A stretch of DNA of 6,262 nucleotides, from positions 1 to 6,262 of the forward strand of contig PMST01000240.1 of assembly GCA_003168295.1 (NCBI GenBank), given 5' to 3'. The notes beneath the pieces were generated by a model. It was not told where the DNA came from and ran no database searches. It saw nothing but the letters and a program-made list of their open reading frames with translations. Of the stretch, positions 5,526 to 6,262 are shown one piece after another. Position numbers and translations under genes: made by a program. Numbering within the stretch: the stretch's first letter is position 1; every line of letters begins with the position of its first letter. The DNA is from Actinomycetota bacterium (GTDB taxonomy: Bacteria; Actinomycetota; Actinomycetes; Streptosporangiales; Streptosporangiaceae).

Positions 5526-6262
5526 ATGCGGGAACGGCCGCGAACGGGCAAGCGGCACGTGCTCCGCTGGGTTGCGGTCGCGGCGGTCATCATCGTCGGT
5601 GCCGGAACGCTGACCGCGTACCTGAAGTACCGGGCCGTGTACGACAGCATCACCCGTGTCACGGTTCCCGGGCAAGCGCTGGGCCACCGCCCCCCGGTGT
5701 ACAGCACCAACTCGATGAACATCCTGGTGTACGGCTCGGACAGCAGGAAGGGACTGACCGCGCACGAGCAGTACATCCTGCGCACCGGTGATGACCAGAC
5801 CGACAACACCGACACGATCATGCTCGTCCACATCTCGCCGGGGCGGCAGCGACTAACGGTGATGAGCATCCCGCGCGACACCATGGTGCCGGTGTACGAG
5901 TGCGACAGCGGACCGGGCTACACGGGCCAGCAGGCCGATCCCAGCGCCGAGGTGATGATCAACTCGCTGCTGCAGATCGGCGGCCCGACCTGCCTGTGGA
6001 AGACGGTCGAGCAGGTCACCGGCATCCGCATCAACCATTTCATCGGTATCGGCATGCTCGGCTTCGTCAAGGTCGTCAACGACCTGGGCGGCGTCAACGT
6101 CTGCGTGCCTTACAAGGTGAACGACCCCGTGTCCGGCCTGGACCTCAAGGCGGGCGAGCAGCACATCAACGGCATTCAGTCGCTGGCCTTCTGGCGTACC
6201 AGGGAGGACATCGGGACAGGATCGGACCTGGAGCGGATCCAGCGCGACCAGTTCATGTCCGC
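5526..6262 (+). CDS. LytR-CpsA-Psr (LCP) family protein, 3' end cut off
   Basis: LCP proteins are membrane-anchored phosphotransferases that attach glycopolymers such as teichoic acids, arabinogalactan or capsule from polyprenyl-diphosphate carriers to peptidoglycan outside the cell. The frame stays open for 245 codons to the window edge. A basic N-terminus (residues 2-14) precedes one transmembrane helix (about 12-32), giving a cytoplasm-in topology. LCP-core motifs follow: MNILVYGSDSR (64-74), TDNTDTIMLVH (92-102), SIPRDT (114-119), HFIGIG (171-176), DLGGVNVCVP (186-195), and WRTRED (223-228) with GSDLERIQRDQ (232-242). The aspartates and arginines of these motifs are those expected to bind metal and the pyrophosphate lipid. 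Cys126, Cys156 and Cys193 are extracytoplasmic. The ATG is well supported by GGGAGG at 5514-5519, six bases upstream. Most LCP proteins run to 300-500 residues, so the end of the core and any C-terminal domain are missing here. The polymer handled cannot be told from this fragment. Confidence 0.94.
   Translation, partial: MRERPRTGKRHVLRWVAVAAVIIVGAGTLTAYLKYRAVYDSITRVTVPGQALGHRPPVYSTNSMNILVYGSDSRKGLTAHEQYILRTGDDQTDNTDTIMLVHISPGRQRLTVMSIPRDTMVPVYECDSGPGYTGQQADPSAEVMINSLLQIGGPTCLWKTVEQVTGIRINHFIGIGMLGFVKVVNDLGGVNVCVPYKVNDPVSGLDLKAGEQHINGIQSLAFWRTREDIGTGSDLERIQRDQFMS

Overview
This is a 6.3 kb stretch of very GC-rich chromosome (roughly 70% G+C by eye, with third codon positions almost all G or C). 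The gene content points to an actinomycete: a mycothiol-era DinB/DUF664 protein, an actinobacterial-style DinG helicase, a tandem GNAT acetyltransferase and a membrane-anchored LytR-CpsA-Psr (LCP) protein with extracytoplasmic cysteines. I cannot place it to genus. No transposase, phage gene, tRNA, rRNA or CRISPR array is visible.

Layout: 1-172 is a leader without a convincing gene. 173-1156 (+) is a PfkB-family sugar kinase, fructokinase-like. 1174-1680 (-) is a DinB/DUF664 protein that converges on the kinase with a 17-base gap. About 1803-4124 (+) is a DinG/XPD-type Fe-S helicase, transcribed divergently from the DinB gene. Its 5' end carries seven degenerate 18-bp (hexapeptide) repeats and a G-quadruplex motif on the template strand, and its start codon is uncertain. 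4264-5217 (-) is a GNAT acetyltransferase converging on the helicase gene, with 139 bases between the stops. 5218-5525 is a 308-base divergent regulatory region. 5526-6262 (+) is an LCP-family cell-wall glycopolymer transferase that is cut off by the right edge.

Every adjacent gene pair is convergent or divergent, so no operon is visible and nothing shows that these genes act in one pathway. They look like independent housekeeping or stress functions: sugar phosphorylation, thiol-linked metabolism or detoxification, DNA repair, small-molecule or protein acetylation, and cell-wall polymer attachment.

I found no convincing new multi-gene system. The observations most worth a second look are the repeat and G-quadruplex at the 5' end of the helicase gene, because DinG-family helicases act on such structures, and the compact control region in front of the LCP gene. 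That region has a GGGAAC-N18-GTTG ECF-sigma-like promoter, GTTAC/GTAAC dyads just upstream, and a 7+7 base hairpin between the predicted transcription start and the ribosome-binding site.
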